Of a DNA stretch of 64,000 nt, positions 16,577 to 26,577 are shown one piece after another. A program made the translations under genes and the position numbers. Below the pieces are notes generated by a model. That model saw nothing but the letters and a program-made list of their open reading frames with translations, did no database searches and was not told the DNA's origin. The stretch is from Pseudomonas azotoformans (GTDB taxonomy: Bacteria > Pseudomonadota > Gammaproteobacteria > Pseudomonadales > Pseudomonadaceae): assembly GCF_900103345.1 (NCBI RefSeq), contig NZ_LT629702.1, positions 4,882,501 through 4,946,500 of the forward strand, read 5' to 3'. Each line of letters opens with the position of its first letter. The first letter of the stretch is position 1.

Positions 16577-17497
16577 ATGCAACTACCGGACATGAACCTG
16601 CTGGTCGCCCTCGACGCCCTGCTCGATGAGGGCAGTGTAGTGGGCGCCGCGCGTCGCATGAACCTCAGCCCGGCGGCCATGAGCCGCACGCTCACGCGTA
16701 TCCGCGAAGCGGTGGGCGACCCGATCCTGGTGCGCGCCGGCCGGGGTCTGGTGCCCACGCCCAAGGCCCTGCAGTTGCAAGGCCAGGTGCGCAATGTGGT
16801 GGAGCAGGCGGCGCTGCTGTTCCGCTCGGCGGACCAGGTAGACCTGAGCACCCTGCGTCGCCGTTTCAGCGTGCGCGCCAATGACTTTTTCATCGGTGTG
16901 TATGGCGGGCGCCTGTTCGACACCATGGAGCGCATGGCCCCCCTGTGTGAGCTGTGCTTCGTGCCCGAAGGCGACACCGACGACGAGGCGTTGCGCGAAG
17001 GGCGCCTGGATCTGCGGGTGAGCAACACCATGCCCGCCAGCCCCGAAGTGAAAGTGCAGAACCTGTTCTCCACCACCTTCGTCGGCCTGGCGCGGGAAGA
17101 CCATCCGTTGTTCGACGAAGAAATCACTGCCGCGCGTTTCGCCAGCTATTCCCATATCAGCATCTCCCGGCGCGGCATCGCGCGGGGGCCGATCGACACC
17201 GCATTGAATGCCCAGGGCCTGGAGCGGCGCGTGGCGATGATCGCACCGGGCTTTCACGGCGCAATGTTCATGCTGCCCGATTCCGACCTGCTGTTGCCGG
17301 TGCCCAAGGAAGCGCTGCTGAGCGCCACTCGCCTGAAACTGCCACTGCGCGCCTTCGCCTTGCCGATCTTGTTGCCGACACTGGTATTGGCCCAGTCCTG
17401 GCACCCGCGCTTCGACAAGGACCCCGCCCACAAATGGCTGCGCGAAACCATGCGCGAGAGTTGCCACGCCACGTGGCTCGAAGCGCAGCCCGTCTGA
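16577..17497 (+). CDS. LysR family transcriptional regulator
   Basis: The 306-aa regulator has an N-terminal winged helix (MNLLVALDALLDEG, AARRMNLSPAAMSRTLTRIREAVG) and a C-terminal effector domain of periplasmic-binding-protein fold. I use the ATG at 16577, which has GAG 7 nt upstream; a GTG at 16568 is the alternative. It reads in the same direction as the following efflux operon, 102 bp away, and is its probable regulator. The inducer is unknown. Confidence 0.9.
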   Translation: MQLPDMNLLVALDALLDEGSVVGAARRMNLSPAAMSRTLTRIREAVGDPILVRAGRGLVPTPKALQLQGQVRNVVEQAALLFRSADQVDLSTLRRRFSVRANDFFIGVYGGRLFDTMERMAPLCELCFVPEGDTDDEALREGRLDLRVSNTMPASPEVKVQNLFSTTFVGLAREDHPLFDEEITAARFASYSHISISRRGIARGPIDTALNAQGLERRVAMIAPGFHGAMFMLPDSDLLLPVPKEALLSATRLKLPLRAFALPILLPTLVLAQSWHPRFDKDPAHKWLRETMRESCHATWLEAQPV

Positions 17498-17599
17498 TAA
17501 TTGCGTTTGGCGCACTTATACCCTGCCAACAAGTAACTTTTTGTCATGTGTGTGCCTGATTAAACTGCTCGGGTATTGATCACTCCGAGCTACCTGTCC

Positions 17600-19135
17600 A
17601 TGACGTCCCTCGCTGCCCCCACCCTTGCGGCCGCAGCCAAACCCACTGCCATGACCCCGCCCGTATTCGGCCCGCGCATCATCATTGGCCTGGTCGGCGT
17701 GTTGCTGGCGGTGCTGGTCTCCGGTCTCAACGAGATGGTCACCAAAGTGGCCCTCGCGGATATCCGTGGCGCGCTGTACATCGGGTTTGACGAAGGCACC
17801 TGGCTGGTTGCGGCCTATACCGCCACCTCCGTCGCGGCCATGGCCTTTGCGCCCTGGTGTTCGGTGACCTTTTCGCTGCGCCGCTTCACCTTGTGTGCCA
17901 TCGGCCTGTTCACCATGCTCGGCATCCTGTGCCCGTTCGCGCCGAACTACGAAAGCCTGCTGGTGCTGCGCACCGTGCAAGGCCTGGCCGGTGGCGCGTT
18001 GCCGCCGATGCTGATGACCGTGGCCCTGCGTTTCCTGCCGGCCAACGTCAAGCTGTACGGCCTGGCCGGCTACGCACTCACCGCCACCTTCGGCCCGAGC
18101 CTCGGCACACCGCTGGCGGCGCTGTGGACCGAATACGTCGGTTGGCAGTGGGCGTTCTGGCAAATCGTTGCGCCGTGCCTGCTGGCCATGGCCGCCGTGG
18201 CCTATGGCCTGCCGCAGGATCCACTGCGCCTGGAGCGCTTCAAACAGTTCAACTGGCGCGGCCTGCTGCTGGGCTTCCCGGCGATCTGCATGCTGGTGAT
18301 CGGCATTCTGCAAGGCAACCGCCTGGATTGGTTCGAATCGGGCCTGATCACCTTCCTGCTGTGTGGCGGCGGTGTGTTGCTGGTGCTGTTCATGCTCAAC
18401 GAATGGTCGCAGCCCATACCCTTCTTCAAGCTGCAGATGCTCGGCCTGCGCAACCTGGCGTTCGCCCTGATTGTGCTGGCAGGCGTGCTGATGGTGCTGA
18501 CCTCGGTGATCATCATCCCGTCGAGTTTTCTCGCCCAGGTGCAGGGTTACCGCCCACTGCAAACCGCGCCGGTGATGTTGCTGATGGCGATCCCGCAGTT
18601 GATCGCGCTGCCGTTGGTGGCGGCGCTGTGCAACCTGCGCTGGGTCGACTGCCGCTGGGTGCTGGGGATAGGCCTGGGCATGCTGGTGCTGTGCTGCGTG
18701 GGCAGTGCGCACCTGACGTCGGATTGGATTCGCGACGATTTCTACGGCCTGTACCTGCTGCAAATCTTTGGGCAACCGATGGCCGTGCTGCCGCTGCTGA
18801 TGCTTTCCACCGGCAGCATCCAGCCCATGGACGGGCCGTTCGCTTCGGCCTGGTTCAACACCATCAAGGGCCTGGCCGCCGTGATCGCCACCGGCGTGCT
18901 CGACACGCTGACCACCCAGCGCTTGCACTTCCATTCGACCATGTTGGTCGATCGTCTGGGCAATTCGCCCCTGGTCGACGGCGACGCGCCGGGCCTGGCG
19001 CAACGCCTGCACGAGCAGGCCGTGGTACTGACCTCTTCGGATTTGTACTACGTCATGGCCGCGGTCGCGGTGGCGTTGATCCTGCTGATTTTCTGGATGC
19101 CCACGCGGATTTTTCCGCCGCGCGCACCGACTTGA
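17600..19135 (+). CDS. MFS drug:H+ antiporter-type exporter (DHA2/EmrB-like)
   Basis: The 511-aa inner-membrane protein has about 14 hydrophobic segments, as in the DHA2 family. It lacks the strict EmrB motifs but shows GTWLVAAYTATSVAAMAFAP and RTVQGLAGGALPPML (motif-C-like). With the following HlyD-type adaptor and NodT-type channel it forms a tripartite exporter across both membranes. The ATG at 17600 is preferred over a TTG at 17576; both have weak ribosome sites. The substrate is probably an amphiphilic or aromatic compound. Confidence 0.85.
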   Translation: MTSLAAPTLAAAAKPTAMTPPVFGPRIIIGLVGVLLAVLVSGLNEMVTKVALADIRGALYIGFDEGTWLVAAYTATSVAAMAFAPWCSVTFSLRRFTLCAIGLFTMLGILCPFAPNYESLLVLRTVQGLAGGALPPMLMTVALRFLPANVKLYGLAGYALTATFGPSLGTPLAALWTEYVGWQWAFWQIVAPCLLAMAAVAYGLPQDPLRLERFKQFNWRGLLLGFPAICMLVIGILQGNRLDWFESGLITFLLCGGGVLLVLFMLNEWSQPIPFFKLQMLGLRNLAFALIVLAGVLMVLTSVIIIPSSFLAQVQGYRPLQTAPVMLLMAIPQLIALPLVAALCNLRWVDCRWVLGIGLGMLVLCCVGSAHLTSDWIRDDFYGLYLLQIFGQPMAVLPLLMLSTGSIQPMDGPFASAWFNTIKGLAAVIATGVLDTLTTQRLHFHSTMLVDRLGNSPLVDGDAPGLAQRLHEQAVVLTSSDLYYVMAAVAVALILLIFWMPTRIFPPRAPT

Positions 19136-19150
19136 TTGAAAGGACTGTTC

Positions 19151-20209
19151 ATGAAACGCAAAGACAAAATCGCCGTCACCGTCATCGCTGTATTTGCTGT
19201 CGGCGTGCTGGTGTACCTGGTCGCGCCGGGCGTGCTGGGAAGCAAGCGCCAGACCACCAACGACGCCTTCGTCGCCGCTGACTTCACCCTGGTGGCACCG
19301 CGTGTGGCCGGCTTCATCAAGGAGGTGCTGGTGGAAGACAACCAGCGCGTCAAGGCCGGGCAATTGCTGGCGCTGATCGACGACCGAGACTTCCGCGCCG
19401 CCGCCCAGGCCGCCGATGCCGACGCTTTGGTCGCCCAGGCCCAACTGAAAAACGCCATCGCGACCCTGGAGCGCCAAAGCTCCGTGATCGCCCAGGCCCA
19501 GGCCACCGTCGCCGCGGACCGCGCCGAAATGGCCTTCGCCGAACACGAACTGAACCGCTACAACCACCTCGCCGGTGTGGGCGCCGGCACGGTGCAGAAC
19601 GCCCAGCAAGCCAAGACCCGCATCGACCAGGCCACCGCGCGCCTGGCCAACGCCACGGCGGTGCTGGCGGCCGAACGCAAGCAAGTGGTAATTCTCAGCG
19701 CCCAGCGCGATGCCGCCGAAGGCGGGCTCAAGCGTGCCCAGGCCGCGCTTGAATTGGCCAGTTATCAACTGTCGTACACACGCATCGTCGCGCCGGTGGA
19801 TGGCATGGTCGGCGAGCGCGCGGTACGGGTGGGCGCCTATGTGACACCGGGCAGCAAGATCCTTGCGGTCGTGCCGCTGGAGGAGGCTTACGTGGTGGCC
19901 AACTTCCAGGAAACCCAGCTTTCCCACATGCACGCCGGCCAAGCGGTGCAGGTGCGCGTCGACAGCCTCGATGGTGAGTTGCTCAACGGTCATCTTGAAA
20001 GTCTCGCGCCTGCAACCGGGGTGACCTTCGCCTCGGTCAAGCCCGACAACGCCACCGGCAATTTCACCAAAGTGGTACAGCGCATCCCGGTGAAGATCGT
20101 CCTCGAACCCAACCAGGCCCACATCGAACGCCTGCGTGTCGGCATGTCGGTGGAAGCCAGCGTCGACACCCGGCCGGTCGCGCAGCAGCGTGAGGTGGCC
20201 CAGCAATGA
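19151..20209 (+). CDS. HlyD/EmrA-family membrane fusion protein
   Basis: The 352-aa adaptor has one N-terminal membrane anchor (about 7-25), a lipoyl-like half-motif (VAPRVAGFIKEVLVEDNQRVKAG, about 48-70), an alpha-helical hairpin (about 85-190) and a beta-barrel segment. The ATG at 19151 is chosen because AAGGA lies 7 nt upstream. It starts 15 bp after the transporter and overlaps the outer-membrane gene by ATGA. Confidence 0.92.
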   Translation: MKRKDKIAVTVIAVFAVGVLVYLVAPGVLGSKRQTTNDAFVAADFTLVAPRVAGFIKEVLVEDNQRVKAGQLLALIDDRDFRAAAQAADADALVAQAQLKNAIATLERQSSVIAQAQATVAADRAEMAFAEHELNRYNHLAGVGAGTVQNAQQAKTRIDQATARLANATAVLAAERKQVVILSAQRDAAEGGLKRAQAALELASYQLSYTRIVAPVDGMVGERAVRVGAYVTPGSKILAVVPLEEAYVVANFQETQLSHMHAGQAVQVRVDSLDGELLNGHLESLAPATGVTFASVKPDNATGNFTKVVQRIPVKIVLEPNQAHIERLRVGMSVEASVDTRPVAQQREVAQQ

Positions 20210-21756
20210 AGCGAGTTGCCTGGCTCACGTTGAGCCTCATCAGCCTGAGTGCCTGCACGGTCGGCCCGGATTTCCACAAGCCCCAGGGCCCGCAAGTGAC
20301 GCAATGGAGCGAGCCCCTGGGGCGCCAAGCAGCCAGCCGTGCGGTCAGTGATCCCTTGCAGGAACGTTGGTGGGATGTGTTCCAAGACGCGCAACTCTCG
20401 GCCCTAACACGCCGTGCGCTCACCGATAACCTCGACCTGAAACTGGCGAGCAGTCGCCTGCAACAAAGCCGCGCTGTACGCCAGGTGACGACCGCCGAGC
20501 GCTATCCCGAGGTTGATGCGACGGGGGCTTACCAGCGCAAACGCAACAGCGGCAAAGGCTTGAGCGACCCGTCCGGCGAGAACGGCCGTGCGGCGTTCAA
20601 CCAGTGGGACGCAGGCTTCTCCGCCTCCTGGGAGCTGGACTTCTGGGGCCGGGTAAAACGCGAAACCGAAGCCGCCGACGCCACCCTGCAAGTCGCCGAA
20701 GACGACCGCCGTGCCGTGCTGTTATCGGTACTTGCCGAGACCGCCCAGGACTACATCCAACTGCGCGGCGTGCAGAACACCCGCGCTGTCACCGAGCAGA
20801 ACCTCGACGTCGCGCGCCACAGCCTCAAGCTCTCGCAATTGCGCTTGGCCGACGGCGTGGCGACCGACCTGGATGTCGCCGAAGCCGCCGCCCAGGTCGC
20901 CGCCATCGAGGCGCGCTTGCCAGACTTGCAACAGCGCCAGGACCAGCTGATCAACGCCCTGAGCCTGTTGATGGGCGCGCCGCCGCAAGCGCTGCACGCG
21001 CAACTGTCCAAGGACGCCGCCGTGCCGCAAACCCAGCGCCAGGTCGCGATTGGCCTGCCGTCCGAACTGGCCGAGCGCCGCCCGGACATCCGCCAGGCCG
21101 AGGCGCGCCTGCATGCCGCCACCGCCAGCATCGGCGTAGCCAAGGGCGACTTCTACCCGCGCATCACCTTGTCCGGCAGCCTTGGCTCCCAGGCCATGCA
21201 GCTCTCGGACTTCGGTTCCTGGGGTTCTCGTGCCTTTGCCTTCGGCCCACAGCTCAGCTTGCCGCTGTTCAACGGCGGTCGCCTGCAAGGCATGTTGAAC
21301 CTGCGCGAAGCCCAGCAGCAGGAAGCGGCGCTCGCCTACCAGCAAACCGTGCTGCGTGCCTGGCATGAGATCGACGACCAGTTGACCCGCTACAACGCCA
21401 GCCAACTGCGCCGCGACAGCCTGGCCGAAGCCGTGCGCCAGAACCAGATTGCCCTGCGCACCGCGCAACAGCAGTACGTGGAAGGCGTGGTGGATTTCGT
21501 CAACGTGCTCACCGTGCAAAGCGCGCTGCTGGCGACGCAGGAACAGTGGGTGGAAAGCTCGACCGGCGTGTCCCTGGCGATGGTTGGCTTGTATAAAGCG
21601 TTGGGTGGCGGCTGGGAATCGGTGTATCCATTGCGCACGGTGGGCGCGGGTCAGGTTACGGATTCTGCAAAAACACCACGTACCCCCGAAACCACTCGCT
21701 CCCCTGCAAATACCCCGGCGCTGCCCACTCACCCCCCTGAATCAAGCCAATCTTGA
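20206..21756 (+). CDS. Outer-membrane efflux lipoprotein, NodT family
   Basis: The 516-aa protein has a lipoprotein signal (LISLSAC, lipidated Cys at 17) and two TolC-like repeats of coiled-coil plus barrel strands. It forms the outer channel of the exporter. Its start overlaps the adaptor stop (ATGA). The family normally ends just after GGGWE; here a proline/threonine-rich tail of about 45 residues follows. This tail overlaps the convergent DUF3142 gene by 101 bp, which is unusual and suggests the stop was lost or moved. Confidence 0.92.
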   Translation: MKRVAWLTLSLISLSACTVGPDFHKPQGPQVTQWSEPLGRQAASRAVSDPLQERWWDVFQDAQLSALTRRALTDNLDLKLASSRLQQSRAVRQVTTAERYPEVDATGAYQRKRNSGKGLSDPSGENGRAAFNQWDAGFSASWELDFWGRVKRETEAADATLQVAEDDRRAVLLSVLAETAQDYIQLRGVQNTRAVTEQNLDVARHSLKLSQLRLADGVATDLDVAEAAAQVAAIEARLPDLQQRQDQLINALSLLMGAPPQALHAQLSKDAAVPQTQRQVAIGLPSELAERRPDIRQAEARLHAATASIGVAKGDFYPRITLSGSLGSQAMQLSDFGSWGSRAFAFGPQLSLPLFNGGRLQGMLNLREAQQQEAALAYQQTVLRAWHEIDDQLTRYNASQLRRDSLAEAVRQNQIALRTAQQQYVEGVVDFVNVLTVQSALLATQEQWVESSTGVSLAMVGLYKALGGGWESVYPLRTVGAGQVTDSAKTPRTPETTRSPANTPALPTHPPESSQS

Positions 21757-22360
21757 ACGGCAGCCCCAACCGATTCATGCGTGGCAAGTACGCCGCGTAA
21801 TCCGGGATGCTGTGGCGCCCCTGGTACGTCTGCACCACCACCTCGTCCACCACGCCTTTGAGTTGGGCGATGGCGGCCGGGTCGGCGTTGCTGCTCCAGT
21901 CCATCAGGCCGGTGATACTCAGGCGCAGGTCGGCCGGTACACGCTGGCGCAGGTCGCGCAGGAACCCGGCGTATTCGTGCAGGTATTGGGTGCGCGCATC
22001 GAAGTCGATCTGGATGCCGACCACCGGGTTGCCCGCGTCGCGCCAGCGTTGCACCTGGCCGAGCAGTTGGCTGTAGACCGGCTCGGGCCAGCGCAGGGTG
22101 TGGGCGCGGTAGACGATCCAGATGTCGCCCTGGGTCAGGCGCGGCACGCTGATGCCTTGGGCGATCATCCGCACGCCGCGCTGGGGCGCGCGGCGAGTCG
22201 AGTTGATCTGGCCCTGGAGGATGTACAGGGTCTTGGCCTGCTTGAGTACCGGCTGTGGAGTGACGCCACTCCACAGCCAGAAGGCGTCATAGTCGCGGGC
22301 GTCGACGGCGCCGAAGGCCGGGCTTGCCAGTAGCAGCAAGCCGAGCCACAGGTGTCTCAC
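21656..22360 (-). CDS. DUF3142 domain-containing exported protein
   Basis: The 234-aa protein has an N-terminal hydrophobic signal (LWLGLLLLASPAFGA) followed by YDAFWLWSGVTPQPV, TLYILQGQI and VVGIQIDFDA, the blocks I associate with DUF3142, a TIM-barrel-like family of unknown function. The start is the GTG at 22360, which overlaps the stop of the upstream gene as GTGA. Starting further upstream would put charged residues before the signal peptide. Its 3' end overlaps the convergent NodT gene. Confidence 0.82.
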   Translation of the reverse strand: MRHLWLGLLLLASPAFGAVDARDYDAFWLWSGVTPQPVLKQAKTLYILQGQINSTRRAPQRGVRMIAQGISVPRLTQGDIWIVYRAHTLRWPEPVYSQLLGQVQRWRDAGNPVVGIQIDFDARTQYLHEYAGFLRDLRQRVPADLRLSITGLMDWSSNADPAAIAQLKGVVDEVVVQTYQGRHSIPDYAAYLPRMNRLGLPFKIGLIQGGEWAAPGYLQGSEWFRGYVVFLQNP

Positions 22361-24525
22361 CAGTAGTACTGCAGGGACTTGCCCCACTGGGTGTCGGCGA
22401 AGCCGGTTTTCAACTGGCGGAACCACGCCTTGCGCACGGCCGGCTCCACATCGACGCCGCCGCAACTGTTGTAGCCCGATGGCCCATAGCAGTTGATCGC
22501 ACGGAACAGCGCGTAGGCCTTGTCATTCTTCGGCGCCTTGGCGTTGCCGATAACTTGTTTGTAGCCGTCGAGACGCGAGAAGGTTTCACCCTTGAAGTCC
22601 GATGCGCTGCTGCCCAGGCTGCCGGCGGCGCGTGCCTGTTCCAGCGGCATGCCGTCCAGGCCGTTGCGCAGGATGAATTCGCCGAGGCAATTGAGGCCCT
22701 GTGGGTTTTTGGCATCGGCCTGCAAGGTTGCGGCGATCTGCGCGATGCTCGGGCAGGCATAGCCGGACTCGGCTTTGTCGCCATTCCACTGGAACAGCTT
22801 CAAGGTCTGGCTGGCGCTGTAGACGTAGCCCAGGCTGGTGCCCAGTTTGTCTTCCGGGGCAGCGGCCGGCAGTTGCTTGAGGTCGTCGGCGAAGGTGGCG
22901 AACTGGCCGCGCAGCAGGTCTTTGTAGAGCAACACGAACTGTGCGGTCTGGCGTTCCAGCGGGTCGCTGGCCTGGGCGATCTGCTGGCGCAGCAGCTCAG
23001 GGCCGGCGACATTGCGCAGCAGGATGTAACGCACCTGCTTGGCGCTGATCGGCGAGTCGGCGGCGAACACCTTGGCTAACTGGCCGCTGCGCTCGTAGTT
23101 CATCGCCAGGGCCAGCTCCAGCTGGTCGCGTTGCAGTGGCAATTTCGCCAGCGGCAGCAGTTGCAGCCAAAGGGCTTCGGCGCCTTTCCAGTCTTTTTTC
23201 TCTTCCAGGGCGAGGGCGCGCAGGGTCTGTTGGCTGAAGGCGAAATACGTCAGGTTCGACGGTACGCCTTGCGGCAACAGCTTCAAGGCAGCATCTGGCT
23301 GATGCTCGCTGTACAACGCATTGACCGCCAGCAGGTAGTCATACAGCTCTGGCGCACTGGCGAACGCGGCTTTTTGTTTTTCCAGATCGGCGCGGGAGAG
23401 GGCGGGCTGGTTGCCACCGCGCATCACCATCAAGTCACTGACAAACTGGATCATCGGTGTACTGACGGTTTCGCTGTTGACCATCAGCAGCTTGAGGTCG
23501 GCTTCCTCCACCAGCTCATCCACCGACACATTGCGTTGTGTGTCAGTGGCCTGGGTCATGGCCCAGGCGTAGGCTTCGGCGAGTTTGCTGTTGTCATCCC
23601 CCAGCCAATAAACCCGCCGCAGCAGGCCACGGGCGGAGGCCACGTATCCGCCCTGTGGATAAGCCTTCAGGTAGCCGAGGAAACCCTGCTCGGCATCGTT
23701 CAAGGCCGACTTATCCACACGCGCGAGTTGCGGCATGCCGTATTCGTCGAAGGCTTCAGCCTGGGCCTGGTTCAAGGACGTACGTGCGGTCATGTACGAC
23801 GCAGCTTCCTTCAGCCAAGGCAGATTACTGGCGCCGGCAGCGATAAAACCCCGTTCGGCGTCACCGAAACGGCCGCTGTAGAAGTCAGCGGCGGCTTGCA
23901 GGTAGGTACGCAACAGTTGGCCATCGGCGGACTGGATCTGCTGCGCGTCCACCACCTGGCCTTCCCAGGAGCAGGCAGTCAGCAGCTGCAAACGCGCCTT
24001 TACCAGCAACTCGCGCTCGGCTGCCGGCATGTCGGCCTTGACCACCTGGCTGATGAACGCGGTGGCGCTGTCATCGTCGTTGCTGCGGCAGCGGCTGCCT
24101 TCGCCACTCAGAAACGCTTGCCCCGCAGTTTTGTAGTCGTCGCGCTTGATACCCAGCGGCTGGAGCAGCGTGTCCAGTTCGGCAGTGCGCGAGTCGTCGG
24201 GCTTGTTGTCCGGTTCCTCGTTAGTGCTCGGAACCGGCGCCAGGCGATAGACCGCAAAGGGCACAGGACCAAAACCTTGGGACAGATCGTCTTCGCTCAA
24301 GGCGTTGGGTGCCAGGGGCGCCGAGTTTCTGTCGGCCAGCAGCAGGCGCAGGTTGACGCGACTGTCGTTGCCGGGGCTGAGGAAGGGCAGGTTGCTGCAC
24401 GAATCGAGGCTGTCACGCGAAACCCGCCAGTCGGGGTAGCACGAGTCGTCGGAGCTGGCCTGGGCCTGTTGGGAAATACCGGCGAGCAATGCCAGTGCCA
24501 GGGGTGACAGAAAACCGATGCGCAT
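22357..24525 (-). CDS. Large exported helical-repeat protein of unknown function
   Basis: The 722-aa protein begins with a signal peptide (MRIGFLSPLALALLAGISQQAQA), then a mature part rich in alpha-helical, TPR-like segments (for example AYAWAMTQATDTQRN, LALAMNYERSGQLAKVF). The ATG at 24525 has AAGGA six nt upstream; the frame is open further upstream but would add 64 residues before the signal. Pseudomonas relatives are sometimes labelled as outer-membrane assembly YfiO-like, which I cannot confirm. It is coupled to the DUF3142 gene, so both may act together in the envelope. Confidence 0.75.
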   Translation of the reverse strand: MRIGFLSPLALALLAGISQQAQASSDDSCYPDWRVSRDSLDSCSNLPFLSPGNDSRVNLRLLLADRNSAPLAPNALSEDDLSQGFGPVPFAVYRLAPVPSTNEEPDNKPDDSRTAELDTLLQPLGIKRDDYKTAGQAFLSGEGSRCRSNDDDSATAFISQVVKADMPAAERELLVKARLQLLTACSWEGQVVDAQQIQSADGQLLRTYLQAAADFYSGRFGDAERGFIAAGASNLPWLKEAASYMTARTSLNQAQAEAFDEYGMPQLARVDKSALNDAEQGFLGYLKAYPQGGYVASARGLLRRVYWLGDDNSKLAEAYAWAMTQATDTQRNVSVDELVEEADLKLLMVNSETVSTPMIQFVSDLMVMRGGNQPALSRADLEKQKAAFASAPELYDYLLAVNALYSEHQPDAALKLLPQGVPSNLTYFAFSQQTLRALALEEKKDWKGAEALWLQLLPLAKLPLQRDQLELALAMNYERSGQLAKVFAADSPISAKQVRYILLRNVAGPELLRQQIAQASDPLERQTAQFVLLYKDLLRGQFATFADDLKQLPAAAPEDKLGTSLGYVYSASQTLKLFQWNGDKAESGYACPSIAQIAATLQADAKNPQGLNCLGEFILRNGLDGMPLEQARAAGSLGSSASDFKGETFSRLDGYKQVIGNAKAPKNDKAYALFRAINCYGPSGYNSCGGVDVEPAVRKAWFRQLKTGFADTQWGKSLQYYW

Positions 24526-24693
24526 GACGTGTCCTTGATCCTGAGTCCTTGGAGGGGCGCAATAATAGCCTGTTCCTGCGGTTGCTTCGGAGAAGCCCTG
24601 CACAAATTGCTGATTTGTCCGATTCCAGCGGCGGATCTTGGGCTTTTGTCCTAGAGTGGCGGTGTTTGCGCTTGGGCAATCAGGGGAATTGAG

Positions 24694-26298
24694 GTGCGTC
24701 GGTCTGTGGTAGAGCAAAACGAAAAGGTCGGGACGTTACCGGCACTCAATCTCCTCACGTGGGAAGGTGCCGGCTGGATCAGCCGACTGTGGTGGGTGCC
24801 GATCCTGGCACTGGCCTTGGCCCTGCGCTTTTACCACCTGACGTCGGCGGCGATCTGGGGCGACGAGGGCTCGAGCCTGCTGCTCAGTGAATACGCCTTG
24901 GGCGACCTGTGGTTTCACGCCGCACACGACGTGCATCCACCCCTGTATTTTTTCCTGCTGCGCGGCTGGATCGAGCTGTTCGGCGACAGCATCTGGTCGA
25001 TACGCGGCATGAGCGCCATTCCTGGTGTGGTCGCCGTGGGCCTGGGCACCTGGCTCACCCGGCAACTCTCCACCCGGCGCGCGGCGGTGCTGGCGGGGAT
25101 TCTGCTGGCGCTGTTGCCGACCGCGGTGCGTTACAGCCAGGAAGTGCGCATGTATTCGCTGCTCGGCGTTTGGCTGCTGGGCGCCACGCTGGCGCTGGTG
25201 TACTGGGTGCGCCAACCCGAGCGCACGCGCTATCTGGCGGCGTATGTCGTGTTGATGACGGCCGGTTTCTACACCCATTACTTCACCGCGCTGTGCGTGC
25301 TGGTGCATTGGGCTTACCTGGGTGTGTTGTGTGGCACGGTGCCGCAAGGCCAGCGGCTGATCACGCGCCCGGCCTGGTGGGTGGCCAACGCTGCGATTGT
25401 GCTGTTGTACCTGCCGTGGCTGCCGAACCTGTTGGACCTGGTGCAGCATGTCGAGCAGCTCAAGGTGGGGGGCGACATCGGTTGGGAGGATCCGGTCAGC
25501 CTGTTCTCCCTGCCGTCGATGATCTGGCAGTTCGTGCTGCAGGATGAAGGCGTCGGCTTCTGGGCGCCGCTGTTCTGGCTGTTTCCGCTGCTACTGGTGG
25601 CGGTGGTTGTCATCACGGCCTGGCGTGATCGCGAGCGCTACCGATCGGCCAGCCTGATGGTGCTGTTCTTTCTGTTGCCGCTGCTGCTGGTCTACGGTGT
25701 GTCGTTTATTTCCCCGGTGTTTATCGAGCGTTACCTGACGGTCTACGCCCTGGGCTTGCCGATCCTGCTGGCAATGGCCATTGATCGTCTGCCGTCGCGG
25801 TTTGCACTGCTGGGAGCGGCGTTGTTTGCGCTGTTCGTCGGCGTCGAGCTGGTGGGGTTGAAGAACAATTTCACCGTGGATGAGCACGACCAGCTCAACG
25901 TGCCGGTGGAGTTCGTCAACCGCAATTACCAGGAAGACGACCGCATCGTCCTCAGCGACATGTTGTGGTACCTGAGCTACGTGTATTACGACCAGACCGA
26001 TGCCCAATTGCAGCTCTACACCCCACCCAAGCCAGATGGCACCTCAACCCGGCCGAATGCCTACGGTTTCGGCACCCTGGTGGACCAGGACGGCGGGCGC
26101 ATCTACCTCGACCGCCTGTCGGCACTGCCCGCCGAAACCCGCCGCGTGTGGCTGATCAGCAGCAACGAAGCGCCGGACGAATTCGCCCCGCTGCCCGAAG
26201 GCTGGCGCGAACTCAGTCGCCAGGATGGCGGAGGCGCAAGGGCGCGCTTGTTCGTGTTGTGCAACGTCCCGTCGGCGCAACCGGAGGGCTGCCGCTAG
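24694..26298 (+). CDS. GT39/ArnT-like membrane glycosyltransferase
   Basis: The 534-aa protein has about 11-12 membrane helices and a C-terminal soluble domain. The early loop carries IWGDEGSS (acidic residue after the first helix) and HDVHPPLYFFLLRGW, the conserved features of polyprenyl-phosphate-dependent GT39/GT83 enzymes. It probably transfers a lipid-linked sugar on the periplasmic side; acceptor and sugar are unknown. It starts with GTG at 24694, divergent from the exported-protein gene with a 168-bp shared promoter region. Confidence 0.82.
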   Translation: MRRSVVEQNEKVGTLPALNLLTWEGAGWISRLWWVPILALALALRFYHLTSAAIWGDEGSSLLLSEYALGDLWFHAAHDVHPPLYFFLLRGWIELFGDSIWSIRGMSAIPGVVAVGLGTWLTRQLSTRRAAVLAGILLALLPTAVRYSQEVRMYSLLGVWLLGATLALVYWVRQPERTRYLAAYVVLMTAGFYTHYFTALCVLVHWAYLGVLCGTVPQGQRLITRPAWWVANAAIVLLYLPWLPNLLDLVQHVEQLKVGGDIGWEDPVSLFSLPSMIWQFVLQDEGVGFWAPLFWLFPLLLVAVVVITAWRDRERYRSASLMVLFFLLPLLLVYGVSFISPVFIERYLTVYALGLPILLAMAIDRLPSRFALLGAALFALFVGVELVGLKNNFTVDEHDQLNVPVEFVNRNYQEDDRIVLSDMLWYLSYVYYDQTDAQLQLYTPPKPDGTSTRPNAYGFGTLVDQDGGRIYLDRLSALPAETRRVWLISSNEAPDEFAPLPEGWRELSRQDGGGARARLFVLCNVPSAQPEGCR

Positions 26299-26331
26299 AC
26301 TGGGTGAATGCTTTTCTATCAGGAGCCCGTC

Positions 26332-26577
26332 ATGCAATCGCCCGTACATAGCTTGCCGTCACTGTTCAAACAGCTTGGGTTGCCGGATGACCCGGTGAGT
26401 ATCGAGAAATTCGTGGCGGTGCATTCACCGCTCAAGCCGGAGCTGAACCTGGCGGATGCGTTTTTCTGGACGGACAGCCAGAAGGCGTTTTTGCGCGAGG
26501 AGATTCTGGAGGATGCGGATTGGGCAGAAGTGGTGGATGAGTTGAATCTGATGTTGCGGGGTGGGCGAGGGGTGTAA
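26332..26577 (+). CDS. DUF2789 family protein
   Basis: The 81-aa cytosolic protein (LPSLFKQLGLPDD, FIxxH-like AVHSPL, DAFFWTDSQKAFLREEILEDADWAEVVDELN) matches the small DUF2789 family, whose function is unknown. The ATG at 26332 has AGGAG six nt upstream; a weaker in-frame ATG lies at 26308. The stop codon forms the first part of an A-tract. Confidence 0.85.
   Translation: MQSPVHSLPSLFKQLGLPDDPVSIEKFVAVHSPLKPELNLADAFFWTDSQKAFLREEILEDADWAEVVDELNLMLRGGRGV

Noticed and set aside
17516..20206. Long minus-strand open frame (about 896 codons) opposite the MFS/HlyD genes
   Set aside because: His/Gln-rich low-complexity translation typical of antisense reading through high-GC genes; the plus-strand genes have clear families.
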